A DNA stretch of 64,000 nucleotides from Cacajao melanocephalus (GCA_963573385.1 CAUYLG010022255.1:51201-115200), one strand, 5' to 3'; shown: positions 49,524 to 63,478, counted from the stretch's first letter. The notes: generated by a model not told the origin, from the sequence alone. A program made the numbers and translations.

Positions 49524-50043
49524 TGGGGTTTGTTGTTGAATGCTAGGAAAATTTAGGACATGGACACACATGAGGAGTTTAGGAATGGAGGCTTAATAAG
49601 TAGAAGAAAAGAGAAAAAGAAATAGCTTTCTCCGTAGAGGAAGGGGTCTCCCAGCAGAAAGGACCAGTTTTGAGGAGGTGGTGTCTGATTTACATAGGGC
49701 TCATAGATTGGTTCAGTCAGGTATGACATTTACATAGCACACAGGGAAGGCTGGTCACTCCACCCTAATCTGGCCTTTCCAGTTGATCAGTGCCATCTTG
49801 TCTGCTCATTTCAGCACATATGGCTGGTAGAGAAGGGAAGATGGAGCCGCTATCTTGAAAATGTCTAGTCCTTAGTTCCTACTAGCATTCATCCATGCAA
49901 GCTGCCAGCTTGCAGGCTGTTCTTTGCTAGAAAATAATTTGAGGCTGCTTTTCATTAAAAAGAGAAGCCTTATCAGCGATTCCCATGCCCTTGCTACCTG
50001 CCTATGCAATTCCTTCTTTACACCTATATCAATTTCACAGACA
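49524..50043 (-). mobile_element. Solo ERV LTR, family uncertain
   Basis: Plus-strand blocks 'cacagggaaggctggtcact', 'ccaccctaatctggcctttc', 'agtgccatcttgtctgctca' and 'ttcatccatgcaagctgcca' match a mammalian ERV LTR. Read on the minus strand it starts near 'tgtctgtgaaattgatatag' and ends with 'cattcaacaacaaacccca', the usual U3-to-U5 order. I could not find a target-site duplication. Confidence 0.75.
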
Positions 50044-51335
50044 CAAAGCAACTTTAAAAAAACAAGCATTAGAATGTATCTCTTTTTCTTCTAAACTCAT
50101 TGAGTAGTATCCTCTTATACTATTCCATATTTCTAATGTTAAATGTTGCAAACTTACCGGATTATAAAATTTTAAAATAATGCATAAAGGAAAAGAGTTA
50201 AGCCACAGGTCTAATCTGTTATCAGTATTATGTACCAGATCCTCTCTCTTCCAAATTTAACTATTGATTTAATATGGCAGTCAATAATTGGCACTAAAAT
50301 ACCTTAAAACTCTCAAATAGCTTTTCATACATAGGCAGATAGCAAAGAAAATGCGTGAAGAAACAAAGAACTTTTATAGTAAAGAAAAATAAGAGAATGG
50401 CTAAATAAAATAATTTAGAAGTCACATTGTAATTATGATGACAATATATAACTACAAGAGTAATACAGTGACTAATTTCAAGTAAGTTCACATTGTAAAG
50501 AGCATTCTTTGATGAGAAGAAAGATTGTTTCATCAAATCAAGTTTGCACAAAATAGTTCAGCTGTTTTCTCACCTAAATCAAATGTCATCATAGATAATA
50601 TTTTCATTTATTTTCCTGTCCTTCCTTTTATTCTGAATGTCTTTTTGGTTTCTAGGCAACCAGCTAATACTTCTCTTTTTAAAAGGTCCTCTGCACAAGA
50701 ATACTATTCTTAAAAAAGGTGGGTGGCCTTCTTAGAAATTTTAAAGTTAGAAATAAATGCTAATCATAAAATAAGAAAAAAAACAATTACAATATTTTTG
50801 AATACTATGGTACAGAGAGTTAAAAAATATGCGGCTTGCAAAGCATAATGAGCTCAACAATGACACAAGAAAGAGAAAGAAGTTACAAGGTAAATTTATT
50901 TCCAGGAAAGATGCACAAAGAAACTCCATATATCAAATTCTGGGCAGATATTTTGATAGTCATATTTATTAAAGACCTGTTAAGGGAATAGGTGTGGCTC
51001 TTTTGAGACAATCATTAATAGAAAACCATCTGAGATGGGAAGCAATAGAAGTATGATACTTAGCCTGAACAACAACAACAACAAAAAAATGAGGTAAAAG
51101 CTTTTTGTGAATTTGTATAGCATATGATGAAAGAGAGATTAAATTTGTTCACATTTCTTCTCCAGAGATAGAATAATAATCATTAGGTATAAAGTAGAAG
51201 TAGAATAATTTTGGCTCAATTTTTAATAAACTTTTTCACAATTAGGGTTGGCTGTCAGGGTACTGGGTTACCTCAAAAGGTAATGAAATCTGTGACTCTA
51301 AGTGTTTAGGCTAGATGGCCATCTTTGTGTACAAT
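50044..51335. other. No recognisable feature
   Basis: About 1.3 kb of AT-rich spacer with a small (AAC)n-like run at 51069-51085. An 85-codon minus-strand frame (50294-50551) has no domain. Confidence 0.5.
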
Positions 51336-51339
51336 CTCA

Positions 51340-52290
51340 CTGTGCTCCAACTCCACTTCTTAGATATTTAATAGGCACCCCAAATGTAACATGCCACAAT
51401 TAAACTCTAAATCTTTTCAATTAGCTCTTTTCCTATTTTCCAATCCCAACAATAATTGTTCAGGCTAAAAATTGAACCATCATCCATAATTCTTCTCTTT
51501 TTCCCATATTTAACAGCAAATACTATGGCTCAACATTCATAATAAATATGGATTCTCCCCCCACATTTCTCCACTTTGCATCACCTGCATTATAACACCA
51601 CACACCTACCTACTACCAACTCTTGGTTGTGTTGCTTTGATGCTCTCTGAATGATATCCCTGCATTTACATATGACCCCTGAAGTTTATTCTCTGCAGAG
51701 CAGCCAAAGCAATCTTAAAAAAAAAAGTATCCAATTTTGCCAGTCCTTTGTTCACATCCCTGTAATAACATACCATTTTATCTAAAATAACAATCAAAGT
51801 TCTTAGTACGTGTTAAAGAACAGCCACATGCTATTGCATGTCTCAGTAACTCTCTAACATCACTTTCTGCCATTCTCTCCCACTTTTATTCTGTTCCAAC
51901 CTCTCAACTATCATTGTTGTCCTTAGAATTCACTAATTACAATCTTGACACAAGGGCTTGGTCCTCACTGTTCCTTCTGCATGGAATATCTTCTCTCAAC
52001 TTTTTGCATAGCTTGGTCTCTGACTTCAGTTAAAGCTTTGCTTAAATATCAGCTTATCAAAAGACTTTTCTTAAGCCCCTTTCATAATGTAGACTACCGA
52101 TATCACTCTCTCTCTTTTTTTTTCTTCTGGCATAGCAACTAACTTATTATACTTTGTTTAGCATCTGACTCTGATGACTAGACTAGAAATTCCATCATCT
52201 CTTTTATTGATTACTCTATCCCTAGACATAAAAGCATGCTGTTCCAAAGAAGCAGCTCAAAAATATTTGTGAATACATGTTATGGAAAGA
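51340..52290 (+). repeat. L2 LINE, long 3' portion
   Basis: Nearly 1 kb of L2 in plus orientation and the clearest L2 in the window. Blocks in order: 'ataggcaccccaaatgtaac', 'attgaaccatcatccataat', 'cctgtaataacataccattt', 'ctgttccttctgcatggaat', 'ctttgcttaaatatcagctt', 'gcccctttcataatgtagac' and 'gactagactagaaattccat'. The terminal part has decayed. Confidence 0.9.
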
Positions 52291-52999
52291 ATTTTATTGT
52301 AAGAGATTGGAATACACAATTAATAAGGTTCTTCCTAACTCTGTAATTCTGATATCAAAACCAAGAGATATATTTTATTTGTTCTTCAAATTGGCTATCA
52401 TTTGGAAATTAATTTGAGTGTTCTCTTAAACTTAATTATTTCTAGGTGTATGTAGTCTTTCTATTAGAACACCCCCAAACTTCTCGTGAAGTTCATGATT
52501 TTTATAGAAAATGTTTACAACATACTAGGTTTTTGTTTCAAAATATTAGATTCTTTTCACTTCCCCTGACATTACCATTTTAACCAGCTAGCTCTCTTCC
52601 TGAGGAGACTTTCAAGGATAATTATAAGAAAGTTGTAATCATTCCTTAGCGAGCAACTTTACTAGAAGGATTGCCAATCGAGACTGTTTGTCGCAGCTTT
52701 AAGTTTTACCTTAACAGAATTATAAGTGCTATTATTATCCTTCTGAGTTCTTACTACAGGAGTTATATAAGACTGGTTTTGTTTTTGAAGTTAACAACTT
52801 CCAGAGATTTATGAAGCCAAGACACTGGGTTTTACAAAGATCTCTAAAAACCAATGGAAACTGTCATATAGATCAGCAACCTTATTTTCAGATAACTAAA
52901 GTGAGTGTTATATTGTTCACACTGTATTTTTAGCACCCAATGTGATCTAAAGATACAGCTAGAAAATAAACAGGCCAACCATTGATAAGTGGTACCATT
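52291..52999. other. No recognisable feature
   Basis: AT-rich spacer. Confidence 0.5.
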
Positions 53000-53180
53000 G
53001 ATTTACCCATCCACTTTTTATTTATTCATATTTGTTATAAATTAACACCTACTATGGCCCACACAAATTTCTGATGATACAGTGATTTTTTCAAAGTTTA
53101 CAATCTCACTGGGAGACATGCAAATGGTTCCAATGCATTGTGTTTTAGGTCATGGTAGTAATGAGTACAAGTTATGTTAG
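53000..53180 (-). repeat. L2 LINE, 3' end
   Basis: 'atttattcatatttgttata', 'acacctactatggcccacac' and 'ctcactgggagacatgcaaa' give reversed L2. Confidence 0.7.
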
Positions 53181-53509
53181 ATGAACAAGGTCATTTTTCT
53201 CTACTGACCTATAATTAATGTTTATCTTTCAGCTCTGTTAGAGACATGGAATTATACTTGCTTATAAGCAGGAAGCATATAAATTATTATTATAGGGAAA
53301 AATAGTAACTACAGGAAATTTAATTCTCAGTTTGAGTCTAGAAATAATGGGCTGTTTTCCTATCTCAATGGAAATAGCTTCTGGTAACATAATTTGACCA
53401 ATAACCAATGATTGCATGCTGAGGTACTGACAACTTGATCATTGACTTTAATGTTTCTCTGTAGTTAGTAAAGTACCAAGAGTGAACAAAAATCTTAAAT
53501 ATAGCAATG
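53181..53509. other. No recognisable feature
   Basis: AT-rich spacer between an L2 end and a possible MIR. Confidence 0.45.
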
Positions 53510-53640
53510 TAGAATAGTAGAATGAGCAATCAACATCATGTCAGGGGACTTGAATACCAATTCCAGCTTCATCACTAATTTACCAACCAATAGCTTGTTT
53601 ACCACCAAATAATAACCCTCCCTGGGATGACCTACTTTTA
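53510..53640 (+). repeat. Possible MIR fragment
   Basis: 'caggggacttgaataccaat', then 'tccagcttcatcactaattt', resembles the 5' half of MIR. Confidence 0.5.
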
Positions 53641-53817
53641 TCTAATTAATGAGTTGGAAAAATAATTTCCAAGTGAACTCAGAGACCATATTTTGTTCTA
53701 AAATATATTTAAAGGGAAACCAGTGCAAGTAACTCAAAAGTATTTTCATTAGTTTTGCTCAGATCTTTCAAAGAAAAGTAAACATTCTAATCTCAACCTT
53801 TTGAAAACTCTAGTCAA

Positions 53818-54035
53818 TGCTGTCCAAAAAACTTTTCTGTGATAACAAAAATGTTCTATGTCCGCACCGTTTAAAATATGATAGCATCTAGCCACATTTG
53901 GCTATGAAGCATTTGAAATGAGGCTGGTGCAATAGAAGAAATAATTTTAAGACATTATTATTTAATTTTAATTAACTTAAATATAAATATATAACGCTAG
54001 TGACTAGCTAATTAGGCAGCACAGCTAAAGTCACT
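53818..54035. mobile_element. hAT-type miniature element
   Basis: 'ttctgtgataacaaaaatgt', 'tctatgtccgcaccgtttaa', 'gcatctagccacatttggct' and 'gcatttgaaatgaggctggt' match a common mammalian non-autonomous hAT element. The right part is decayed AT-rich sequence. The family is not named with confidence and the orientation is left open. Confidence 0.72.
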
Positions 54036-54555
54036 GTGTATAATTAGTATAAAATATATCTGATAACAATGTACATTTAAAAAGCAGGGACAATGTTTAT
54101 TGGATCTGCTTTCAAAGGTTCCATTCTGTATTTTACATTTTAATAAAGCACTATCATTTATAGAAATAAACTATTAATGAAAACTGGAATGCTAGTAAAA
54201 GTACTGAGAGTACATTGTATATAATAAAAATTATCACTCACGAATGCTATGCTTTTGCCATACACTTTCAGTAGCATTTATATAAATTGAAAAGGATAAT
54301 TTATTTCATTAACCTTCTAAGTGAGGTTTTCTGCTCATTTTCCTTGAACATATGAGAATGTCATCATAGCTTAAAATTGGAAGATACACTAAAGGGCATG
54401 AGATTAGTACATGGGTAGTACACTTTTTCCATTTCACTATAGGAAATTACATTTCAAATTTTTCAGTTTTGATCTGCATAAATCTATATTAGATGAAATA
54501 AACTGTGATTAAATAAATTAAAAATGACTCCATATTTCAAAAATGTAAAAATAAT
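54036..54555. other. No recognisable feature
   Basis: AT-rich spacer. Confidence 0.5.
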
Positions 54556-54557
54556 AT

Positions 54558-55050
54558 GAAACAACATGGATGGAACTGGAGATCATTATGTTAAGTGAAA
54601 TAAGCCAGGGACAGAAGGACAAACATCACATGCTCTCATTTATTTGTGGAATCTGAAAATCAAAACAATTGAACCCATGGACATAGAGAGTAGAAGGGTG
54701 GTTCCCAGAGGCTGGGAAGGGTAGTGGGGTTCTGGTGATGGTGGTGAGGACAGTTTATGGATTTAAAAAATTAAAAGACTTACTTATGGATTTAAAAATT
54801 AAAAGACTTACTATTTGAAGCATAATAGGACGGCTATAGTCAATAATGACTTAATCATACATGTTAAAATAACTTAAAGAGTATAATTGGATTGTTTGTA
54901 ACTCCAAGGATAAATGCTTGAGATGGATATCCTGCTCCCCCTTATGTCCTTATTTCACATTGTGTGCCTGTATCAAAACATCCCACATACCCCATAAAAA
55001 TATATACCTACTATGCACCCACAAAACTTTTTTTAATTAGGAAAAAAATA
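54558..55050 (+). mobile_element. L1MA-like 3' end with internal duplication
   Basis: 'aacatggatggaactggaga', 'ttaagtgaaataagccaggg', 'tggttcccagaggctgggaa' and 'tatcaaaacatcccacatac' are the ORF2 end and 3'UTR of an L1MA-type element, ending A-rich. A 29/28-base tandem duplication lies at 54755-54811. Confidence 0.92.
54755..54811 (+). repeat. Two-copy tandem duplication
   Basis: 'ttatggatttaaaa...agacttac' occurs at 54755-54783 (29 bases) and again at 54784-54811 (28 bases, one A fewer). It lies within the L1 3'UTR. Confidence 0.97.
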
Positions 55051-55449
55051 AAATAATAATGTGGATATTTTTAAATAGCCTTAAAAGAAATAGAAATAAA
55101 TTTTTATAAAAAGGCAATTATACACTTAATAAATCATTAGTAAGATTTAAATAAAAATACCTAATACCACTGCATTTGTGATTAAACTGCCTGCTGCCAT
55201 TGTCTTTATTGCAAAAGCACTGCATATGTTTTAATGCTGAGATTTGTTCCTGGGCTTTAATCCAATAGAGGAGGAAAATAGCCCTGTAAATGAATATGCG
55301 CATTTACAATATTACCTGTACTGTTTATAAAATTAGAATAATTAACAAATCTAGTTGATTAGCTATTCTTATACAGTCAATAAAACATGATACAAAATAC
55401 ATAAAAATAAAAGATTCTTATGATATAATGACTATACGTTTTTCATTCA
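55051..55449. other. No recognisable repeat; unassigned stretch
   Basis: 55130-55320 has mixed composition and matches no repeat I know. It could be unique or conserved non-coding DNA. Confidence 0.4.
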
Positions 55450-55790
55450 TTAACAAGACTACCTATCTTATGCCTGGCGTTTGAAAATACAGAGGAAAAG
55501 TATGACAGTTTCTGTCTTCAAGAATTTTACAGCTTAGGGGGCAGACAAAAAGGAGTTATTCAGTAACAATCTATTACAATATCTGCTAGGGTGAAGGGTA
55601 TACACAGAGGGACCTGCATGGCTGCTGTGACAATCAGGAAATTTGAGAAGACTCAAACAAGGCTGGCCCCGCCACAGCTGAATTCTGGTGCTAGTAAGGA
55701 GCTGGACAACTAAACCAACCATTTCTAAAAGGCAGAGTGAGAACTCTTGCGGGGATTTTGAAATGATTTGGGAAAATAGCATTGTTGTCA
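55450..55790 (-). repeat. L2 LINE fragment
   Basis: 'gtttctgtcttcaagaattt', 'tacagcttagggggcagaca', 'gaagggtatacacagaggga' and 'atcaggaaatttgagaagac' follow L2 in reverse. Confidence 0.7.
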
Positions 55791-56104
55791 ATTAAGGGAG
55801 TTTACCAGATTTTGAATATCAGACATTTCAGGGTTGGATCTTCCTCATTGTTTGAGGAAGGAACTAATGAGCCTTCTATAATAATGGGAAGTGATTCCTC
55901 ATCAGGTATTCAGGATGGCAACACTTGAGGATCAGGTATTAATCAAAGTAGGCTGAATATTACTGATGTCCCAACCTAGCTCTGACCCATCTCAATTTCC
56001 TCTTAGACAGAGAGGTTGATTGAGGTGCTCTATCTGTCATCTTCTCTACATAAAGTTTTAAAAAGGGAGAACCTTCTCTATTAGAAGATATCATTAAAGC
56101 TGCT
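55791..56104. other. No recognisable feature
   Basis: Spacer of ordinary composition. Confidence 0.45.
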
Positions 56105-56400
56105 ATTTTATTTACACATAATGCTCAGCATTCTATAAAAGTTTACCAGATAGAGGAGGCTGAAAGCAAATATGATCAATAGTCAAGATCAAAAACAGAT
56201 ACAAATGAGTTCACAATTGATCCAGATATTGGCATTAGCACAAAAGGGCTTCTATTGAAGAAAACTGAGGAAAAATATAACAAGAATAAAAGAGTGAAAG
56301 ATTTCAATAGAAATTTGAAATTGATAAAATGAATTATATAAACATCTCAAAAATCAAAATATGTTATTCAATATTTAGAAATCAATACATATATGGTTTT
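56105..56400 (+). mobile_element. Old L1 (L1M) 5' region
   Basis: 'ataatgctcagcattctata', 'aaaagtttaccagatagagg' and 'attgatccagatattggcat' match the 5'UTR/ORF1 area of very old L1. Diverged. Confidence 0.6.
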
Positions 56401-56474
56401 AAACACAGGCTAGACACAAGAGAAGACAAGATTGACTAATTTGGTCAGGTCAATATATAAACTTAGAAAATATG

Positions 56475-58310
56475 TTGTGAACAACAGGTAAGCAGAATGC
56501 CAAATCATAAATGAACTCTCATTTACAATTGCTACAAAAAGAATGAAATACCTAAGAATACAGCTAACAAGGGAAGTGAAGGACCTCTTCAAGGAGAAAT
56601 ACAAACCACTGCTCAGGGAAATCAGAGAGGACACAAACAAATAGGAAAAACATTCCATGCTCAGGATTAGGAAGGACTGATATGAAAATGACTATACTGC
56701 CCAAACTAATTTATATTTTCAGTGCTATTCCCATTAAACTGTCATTGACATTCTTCACAGAATTAGGAAAAAAAAAAAAAGCTATTTTAAGTCATACGGA
56801 ACCAAAGAAACGCCTGAATAGCCAAAGCAATCTGAAGCAGAAAGAACAAAGCTGAAAGCATCATTCTACCTGACTTCAAACTATGCTACAAGTCTACAGT
56901 AAACAAAACAGCATGGCACTGGTACAAGAACAAACAGACCCATAGACTAATGGAACAGAACAGAGAAATCAGAAAGAAGACCACACACCTACAACCATCT
57001 GATCTTTGGCAAACCTGACAAAAGCAATGGGGAAAGTATTCTCTATTTAATAAATGGTTCTGGGAGAACTGGCTAGCCATATACAAAAAATTGAAACTGC
57101 ACCCCTTCCTTCCACCATATACAAAAATTAACTCAAGATGGATTAAAGACTTAAATCTAAAACCCCAAACTTAAAAACCATAGAAGGAAATTTAGGAAAT
57201 ACCATTCAGGACATAGGCACAGACAAAGATTTCATGATAAAAAAAGCCAAAAGCAATGGGAACAAAAGCAAGAATTGACAAATGGTATCTAATTAAACTA
57301 AAGATCTTCTGCACAGGAAAAGAAACTATCAGCAGAGTGAAGAGACAACCTACAGAATGGAAGAAAATTTTTGCAATCTATTAATTTGACAAAAGTCTAA
57401 CATCCAGAATCTATTAAACAAGGAACTTAACATTATAAGAAAAAAACAACCCCATTAAAATGGGGGCAAAGGACATGCACAGACACTTCACAAAAGAAGA
57501 CATGCATGCAGACAAAAAACATGAAAAAAAAAGCTCTACATTACTGATTGTTAGAGAAATACAAATCAAAACCACAATGAGATACTATCTCATGCCAGTC
57601 AGACTGGCTATTATTAAAAGTCAACATAATAATAATAATCATCTTTGCTGGCAAGGTTATAGAGAAAATAGAAAGCTTTTAAAGTGGTGGTGGGAGTGCC
57701 AATTAGTTCAACCATTGTGGAAGACAGTGTGGCTATTCCTCAAAGATCTAGAGGCAGAAATACCAGTTGATTTAGCAATCTCATTACTGGGTATATACCC
57801 AAAAGAATAGAAATCATTCTATTATAAAGGTACATGCACATGTATGTTTATTGCAGCACTGTTTACAGTAGCAAAGACTTGGAACCAACCCAAATGTCCA
57901 TCAATGATAGACTGGACAAAGAAAATGTGAAATACTATGCAGCCATAAAATGGAATGAGAGCATGTCCTTTGCAGGGACATGGATGGAGTTGGAAGCCTT
58001 TATCCTTAGCAAACTAATGCAGAAACAGAAAGTCAAACACTGCAGTTTCTCACTTATAATTTGGAGCTGAACATATGGAAGATAATGAGAATACATGGAC
58101 ATATGGAGGAAAACGACACACACTGGGGCCTGTGAGGGTGAGGGATAGTGGAAGGGAGAACATTAGGAAGAATTGCTAATGGATGCTGGGCTTAATACCA
58201 GGGTGATGTGATGATCTGTGCAGCACACCACCATGGCACATGCTTACTTATATAACCAACCTGCACATCTTGCATATGTATCTCTGAACTTATAAGTTGA
58301 TGAAAAAAAA
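56475..58310 (+). mobile_element. 5'-truncated L1 (L1PB/old L1PA-like), ORF2 remnant
   Basis: Begins inside the ORF2 reverse transcriptase region ('aacaacaggtaagcagaatg') and runs to a 3'UTR with 'gcagcacaccaccatggcac', 'ataaccaacctgcacatctt' and a short A tail near 58310. Open pieces remain at 57460-57810 (C-terminal region with RENRKLLKWWWECQLVQPLW) and 57834-58070. Stops and indels elsewhere make it a pseudogene. An A13 expansion lies near 56768. Confidence 0.95.
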
Positions 58311-59830
58311 TTGTGAGTAGACTGGACAGGTGAGCTTTCATTTTTACTGATCTTATTCTGGAATAATAAAAATCATGCTAAATAAAAAAGGAAGAATAAA
58401 AGAATTGAAGATTGCAGATTAAATTGAATTAAACCAAATTCATTAAGACTACAAACCTTTCCTATAGAAAAGAAAATTCATCTTATATCCTGTTTCCAGA
58501 TAGATAGAATAACTATGGTATAGAATAGCTTGCTAAATGGTAAGACAGTTAGTGCAAAGTATTTTATTGGATAAGGTTAGGACCCTGATGGCTTTCTCAA
58601 TATGCCTCGGACCCAGAAAGCAGAAGCATGTACTGGAATATTTAAACCTCTTGCTGGAGCATAGAAGAGAAAATATCTCAGAGACAATGAAAAAGGAATT
58701 AAGAAGTCACTTGCAATAATAAATTATGTAAAAGGCCTGAACTGAGCTTTGCATATTAAATGTAAAATTTTTAACTCATCACGTAAAGTAGATAAATGTA
58801 CTAAATATACCACATACAATAAAGCTTTTTGAAAAAGAAAGGAAGAAAAAAGAAAAGCAAAAAATTTTAAAAGAAAAAAAAGTGGATTACCCTTCCAAAA
58901 CAATTAATCTCAAGAAAGAAATGAAAGAACATGAGAACAAGAAATTTGGGGAAGTGATAATATTAGAAAATGAAAAAAAATTATAAACAAGTAATAGAAT
59001 GAATACAACAAAAAAAGTGAAATAACTGATATAGAGGGAAAATGTATAAAAATCAAATTGAATGTAGAAAAGTCCACAAAGGAACTAGAAACAAGAAAAT
59101 AATAAATATGAAATTCATCTAAGAATGATTTGGTGTAATGCCAATTGGTAAACTGAAAGGGAGAAGCATAACATATAGAAGGGAAAAAAGTATATATTCA
59201 CAGATATACTACTGGGAACAGCTAAAGCCTAAGAAAAAAAAAACAAAAATCCTGAGGAAAAACAAAATGGAAATATGCTATTCTGGGTATTGAGAATTAT
59301 TATAAATACACCATAATAAAGAATGTCGCATTGTAATAATTCAATAATCCTTTTGTCATGAATATATATATACTTGAACTCTCTTTTATTGTCTATTTTT
59401 ATATCTATGTAGACATATACATATATATTTTCATATATATATAATATAACAACATTAAAATTAAGAATTCCTTTTCATTATAACACTCAAAATTGAAGTG
59501 GCAAGACAAACTATAACAAAGAAATGGTACAGACAGCTTCAACTGTAGTGATGATAGATAATATTTATTACACCGGGAAGTATCATTACATATATATTTT
59601 ATTTGTTAGACATAAAACAGAGAGGTGGTTTATATCTAGAATCCTCCTACAAATAAGTTTGGAAAGGACAGGCAACCCTACAGGAAAATGAAGAGAATAA
59701 ATTAGGGACTTCAATAAGAGAAAAAGTAAATGGCTAAAAAACAAAAAGGTCAAAGATTCTCAAACTAATAACCAGGGAAACGCTTTTAAAATTGCAATGG
59801 GACAGATAAAATCAAGTCTTTCAGGATCAA
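58311..59830. other. No recognisable feature
   Basis: About 1.5 kb of A- and AT-rich spacer. A-rich stretches lie at 58820-58880 and 59230-59260, and TA-rich low complexity at 59365-59450. No gene or confident repeat. Confidence 0.5.
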
Positions 59831-59834
59831 GTGT

Positions 59835-60565
<731 letters not shown>

Positions 60566-60568
60566 ATT

Positions 60569-60780
60569 ACAGTTGTTTCTCAACTTATGCTAGGGTTATA
60601 TCCCAATAAACCTATTGGAAATTGAATATATATTTAGTACCTCAATAAACCCATTGTAAAGTAAAAAAAAAATTATTAAGTTGAACCACTGTAAATCTAA
60701 ATGCTCCTCAACTTGATGGAGTTACATCCTGCTAAACCCATTATAAAGCTGGAAAATTATTAAACCAACCATCGTAATTA
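60569..60780. mobile_element. Tigger-type miniature element fragment
   Basis: 'cagttgtttctcaacttatg', 'ctagggttatatcccaataa' and 'cattgtaaagtaaaaaa' match a Tigger miniature family. A second related left-end-like block, 'ctcaacttgatggagttaca' and 'tcctgctaaacccattataa', follows at about 60707-60745. Confidence 0.65.
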
Positions 60781-61478
60781 TCTTCAAAATTATAATTGTG
60801 TTTTACTTTAAAAGGAAGAAAAGATTTTTGATTAAAAGGATCATACTTGTTTGTTCTAGAATTTTGCCAATTTACTACTTCTTTTCTTGGATAATCAGAA
60901 AGCCTCCCAGGACTCCACATTGTGAACATAAGCAAGCCTTTAATGGAGGTAAAGGATATGGTACAACATGAAAATGAAGCATGTGCAATCAAGTTTCTGC
61001 TCTTTCTAACACAACTCTCTCGAGTCCTTTCTTAGCAGCACAATATGCATTTTGTCTTTGAAATATCAACCGTCAAACTATGTGTAAGAAATTATAATTT
61101 CAGGTGACACTGGGCAAAATTTTACAGTTGGGTCTTTTATACGCTGCTGGTCATGTGGTAAATCTAAGCTATGCAACTGGTTGCCAGGCTAAACCATGAA
61201 TCTGTACATTAAACAAATAATGTGGACAAGCTACAGTCAGATTCCAGGGGCTGGTGGGTGGGTGGCGGGTGGTGGTTCTGACTTAAAATGACACATACAT
61301 ACCTCCGTCTAGCTCTTTTCCTTCTTATCACAGCCACAGGTCAGTACCAGACTTCCAGACGACCGGCTAGCTATAAGGCAGTCTTTCCTTACACAGGTTG
61401 TGGTTCTGACTGTGTACTTAGGCTGTACATGTATATTATACACCATTTTGAAAACAATAGACTATTTTTAGCATTTTA
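60781..61478. other. No recognisable feature
   Basis: Mixed-composition spacer. 61240-61285 has a G-rich patch, 'ggtgggtgggtggcgggtgg'. No gene; frames of up to 83 codons lack domains. Confidence 0.45.
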
Positions 61479-61874
61479 ACTTTAGAAGAAACTTAGCAGA
61501 AAGTACAAAGAGTTTCTATATATCCCTTCTCCTCACGCACCACAGATTCCTCTGCTTTTAGCATCTTGTTTTAGTGTCATAGATTCATTACCATTGATAA
61601 ATCAATATTGACACATTATTATTAAAGCCTGTAACTTACATTAGGATACATTCTTTGTGCTGTAGAGTTCTATGAATTTTGACAAATGCATAATGTCATA
61701 TAGTCACCATGATAGTATCACACATAACAGTTTCACTGCCCTAGAAAGCCCCTTTTCACCACCTACTCAACGCTCCCTCTCTATTCTGAACCCTTGGCAA
61801 CCACTAGTCTTTTTGCTGTCTCCATAGCTTTGCCTTTTCCAGAATGTTATATAGTTGGAATCAAAAAGTATATA

Positions 61875-62474
<600 letters not shown>

Positions 62475-62770
62475 CATAGACTTTTCAGATTTGCTTCCTT
62501 TGTTGAGGAATATGTATTTAATGTCCCTCCATGTCTTTTCATGTCTTGATAGACAATTTCTTTTTATCACTGAATAATATTCTAAAATATGAATGTAACA
62601 CAGGTTTTTAAAATCCATTCACTTTCCAAAGGTCCTCTTGGATGCTTCCAGTTTTGTTAATTATGAATTAAGCTACTATACACATTTATGTGCAGATTTT
62701 TATGTGTAGATCACTTTTTAAGTCATTTGCATAAATATCTATCAGTGGTGTATTTGCTGGATTACATAGT

Positions 62771-63191
62771 GACACTACATTAGATGCTAGTAAGAATGTG
62801 TGGCAACAAAAACTCTCATATAGGCCAGGCGCAGTGGCTCATGCCTGTAACCCCAGCACTTTGGGAGCCCAAGGCAAGTAGAACACCTGAGGTCAGGAGT
62901 TTGAGAGCAGCCTGGCTAATCTGGTGAAACCCTGTCTTTACTAAAAATACAAAAATAAGTAAAAATACAAAAATACAGGTGGGACATGCCTGTAATCCCA
63001 CATACATGGGAGTCTGAGGCAGGAGAGTCACTTGAACCCTGGAGGCAGAGGTTACAGTAAGCCAAGATTGCACGACTCCACTCCAGCCTGGCTGACAGGA
63101 CAAGACTCCGTCTCAAAGAAAAATAAAAGACTCTCATGCATTGATCATGGGAATGATAAATAGGACATCCTTGCTAGCATCTGATATTGTC
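62771..63191. repeat. Inverted repeat within the old L1
   Basis: Left arm 62771-62800 ('gacactacattagatgctag' onward) is the approximate reverse complement of right arm 63164-63191 ('gctagcatctgatattgtc' at its end). The shared core is AGATGCTAGYAAGRATGT. L1 sequence between the arms reads in the opposite direction from the L1 outside them, so a short piece was inverted before the Alu inserted. Confidence 0.85.
62823..63125 (+). mobile_element. Alu SINE (AluS type)
   Basis: Full Alu from 'ggccaggcgcagtggctcat'. A repeated 'aaaaatacaaaaata' makes the middle linker irregular. 'actctcat' before (62812-62819) and after (63130-63137) is a probable target-site duplication. It sits in the loop of an inverted repeat (62771-62800 and 63164-63191). 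Confidence 0.96.
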
Positions 63192-63356
63192 AGTTTTTTC
63201 AATTTTAGTTCTATCCATTAATTGGTGTGTAGTGGTATCACATTGTTTGAGTTTACAATTCCCTAATAAATGTAAGGTTGAGCATTTTTTCATATGAGTA
63301 TTGGTGGCCATCTACATCTTTTCCTGGTGAAGACTTTGTTCATATCTTTTGCCTAC

Positions 63357-63478
63357 TTTTTTTTTTGAAAGAAAGAAGAAAAAGAGAGAAAAAAAGAAAG
63401 AAAGAAAGAGTGAAAGAAAGAAAGAAAAAGAATGTAAGAGAGAAAGAAAGAGGAAGAGAAAGAGGGAGAGAGAACGGG
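63357..63478. repeat. (GAAA)n-type purine tract
   Basis: A T10 run is followed by about 110 bases of GAAA, GAGA and GGGA units. Plus-strand lysine/arginine/glutamate-rich frames over it are artefacts. Confidence 0.95.
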
